Positions 63,838 to 64,000 of a stretch of 64,000 bases of DNA are shown here, in pieces. The first letter of the stretch is position 1, and the number at the start of each line of letters is the position of its first letter. The DNA is from Capilliphycus robustus (lineage in GTDB: Bacteria > Cyanobacteriota > Cyanobacteriia > Cyanobacteriales > Microcoleaceae). The notes beneath the pieces were generated by a model. That model had not been told where the DNA came from. It made no database searches and saw only the letters and a program-made list of their open reading frames with translations. A program made the translations under genes and the position numbers. The DNA lies in the NCBI RefSeq assembly GCF_034932365.1, contig NZ_JAYGHR010000069.1, forward strand, positions 56,033-120,032. Reading direction: 5' to 3'.

Positions 63838-64000
63838 ATGATTATATTTGAGTTCAAGGCAAAAGGTAAAACGAGTCAATATCAAGCGATTGACGAAGCG
63901 ATCCGCACGTCCCAGTTTATCCGAAATAAGTGTATTAGATATTGGATGGATAACAGAGGGGTGAGCAAAGCTGATTTGAGCAAATACACAAAAGTATTGG
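63838..64000 (+). CDS. tnpB: TnpB family protein, N-terminal part (runs off window)
   Basis: Fifty-four codons are visible, starting MIIFEFKAKGKTSQYQAIDE and continuing AIRTSQFIRNKCIRYWMDN, the usual N-terminal helical region of IS200/IS605 OrfB proteins. The catalytic part lies outside the window, so activity cannot be judged. It is distinct from the tnpB at 6087-7358 (different N-terminus). It begins 72 bp after the STAND gene. Confidence 0.85.
   Translation, partial: MIIFEFKAKGKTSQYQAIDEAIRTSQFIRNKCIRYWMDNRGVSKADLSKYTKVL

Overview
The window looks like chromosomal DNA of a filamentous cyanobacterium, probably of the Oscillatoria/Lyngbya/Planktothrix type. The signs are frequent HIP1 octamers (GCGATCGC), moderate to low GC with A/T-rich third positions, a PAP/fibrillin gene, cyanobacterial-style rpsD and rpmF, heptameric short tandem repeats between genes, and a cytoplasmic uptake hydrogenase (hupSL), which is found mainly in nitrogen fixers. 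The genus is an inference.

Layout. 0-2.7 kb: the 3' part of mfd and a CRISPR array of 11 identical 37-nt repeats with no cas genes beside it. 2.7-6.1 kb: a C5 cytosine methyltransferase with a probable partner restriction enzyme, then a 2OG-Fe(II) oxygenase. 6.1-7.7 kb: a tnpB transposon element with a divergent ribbon-helix-helix gene. 7.7-15.6 kb: S9 peptidase, a protein-arginine-deiminase-like protein, moaA, rpsD, a clostripain-like peptidase and a Cys-rich secreted protein. 15.6-32.8 kb: a complete uptake-hydrogenase region. hupW, hupL and hupS lie on the minus strand. Divergent from them is an extended hyp operon (TPR protein, two small membrane proteins, NifU-Rieske fusion, NHL protein, hypF, hypC, TPR protein, hypD, tautomerase, hypE, hypA, hypB). 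Three PD-(D/E)XK-type genes (two Uma2, one Rpn/DUF2887) are scattered through it, and the divergent promoter region contains a perfect NtcA-type box. 33.7-43.2 kb: four histidine-kinase genes with near-identical transmitter modules and four different front ends, one of them an ammonium transporter. 43.3-46.3 kb: a decayed type III CRISPR neighbourhood with an HD protein, a WYL regulator of the CRISPR-associated TIGR03985 type, an intact csx3 ring nuclease and a broken cas10 fragment. 46.3-53.3 kb: recQ-like helicase, alpha/beta hydrolase, fibrillin, a FluG-like amidohydrolase plus glutamine-synthetase pair, and rpmF. 53.4-53.75 kb: a protein-less IS200/IS605-type element. 53.8-64 kb: an SLH-NAGPA protein, a two-gene STAND/NACHT-like ATPase module whose second protein carries 14 WD40 repeats, and the start of another tnpB.

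How the genes work together. HypA/B load nickel, HypE/F make the CN ligand and HypC/D build the Fe(CN)2CO unit of HupL. HupW trims the HupL C-terminus. The extra genes before hypF are thought to serve HupS or its iron-sulphur supply. The CRISPR array, the csx3/cas10 relic, the restriction-modification pair and the STAND pair are possible genome-defence functions, but only the first three are recognisable as such from sequence. All calls come from reading translated sequence by eye; no database search was run.
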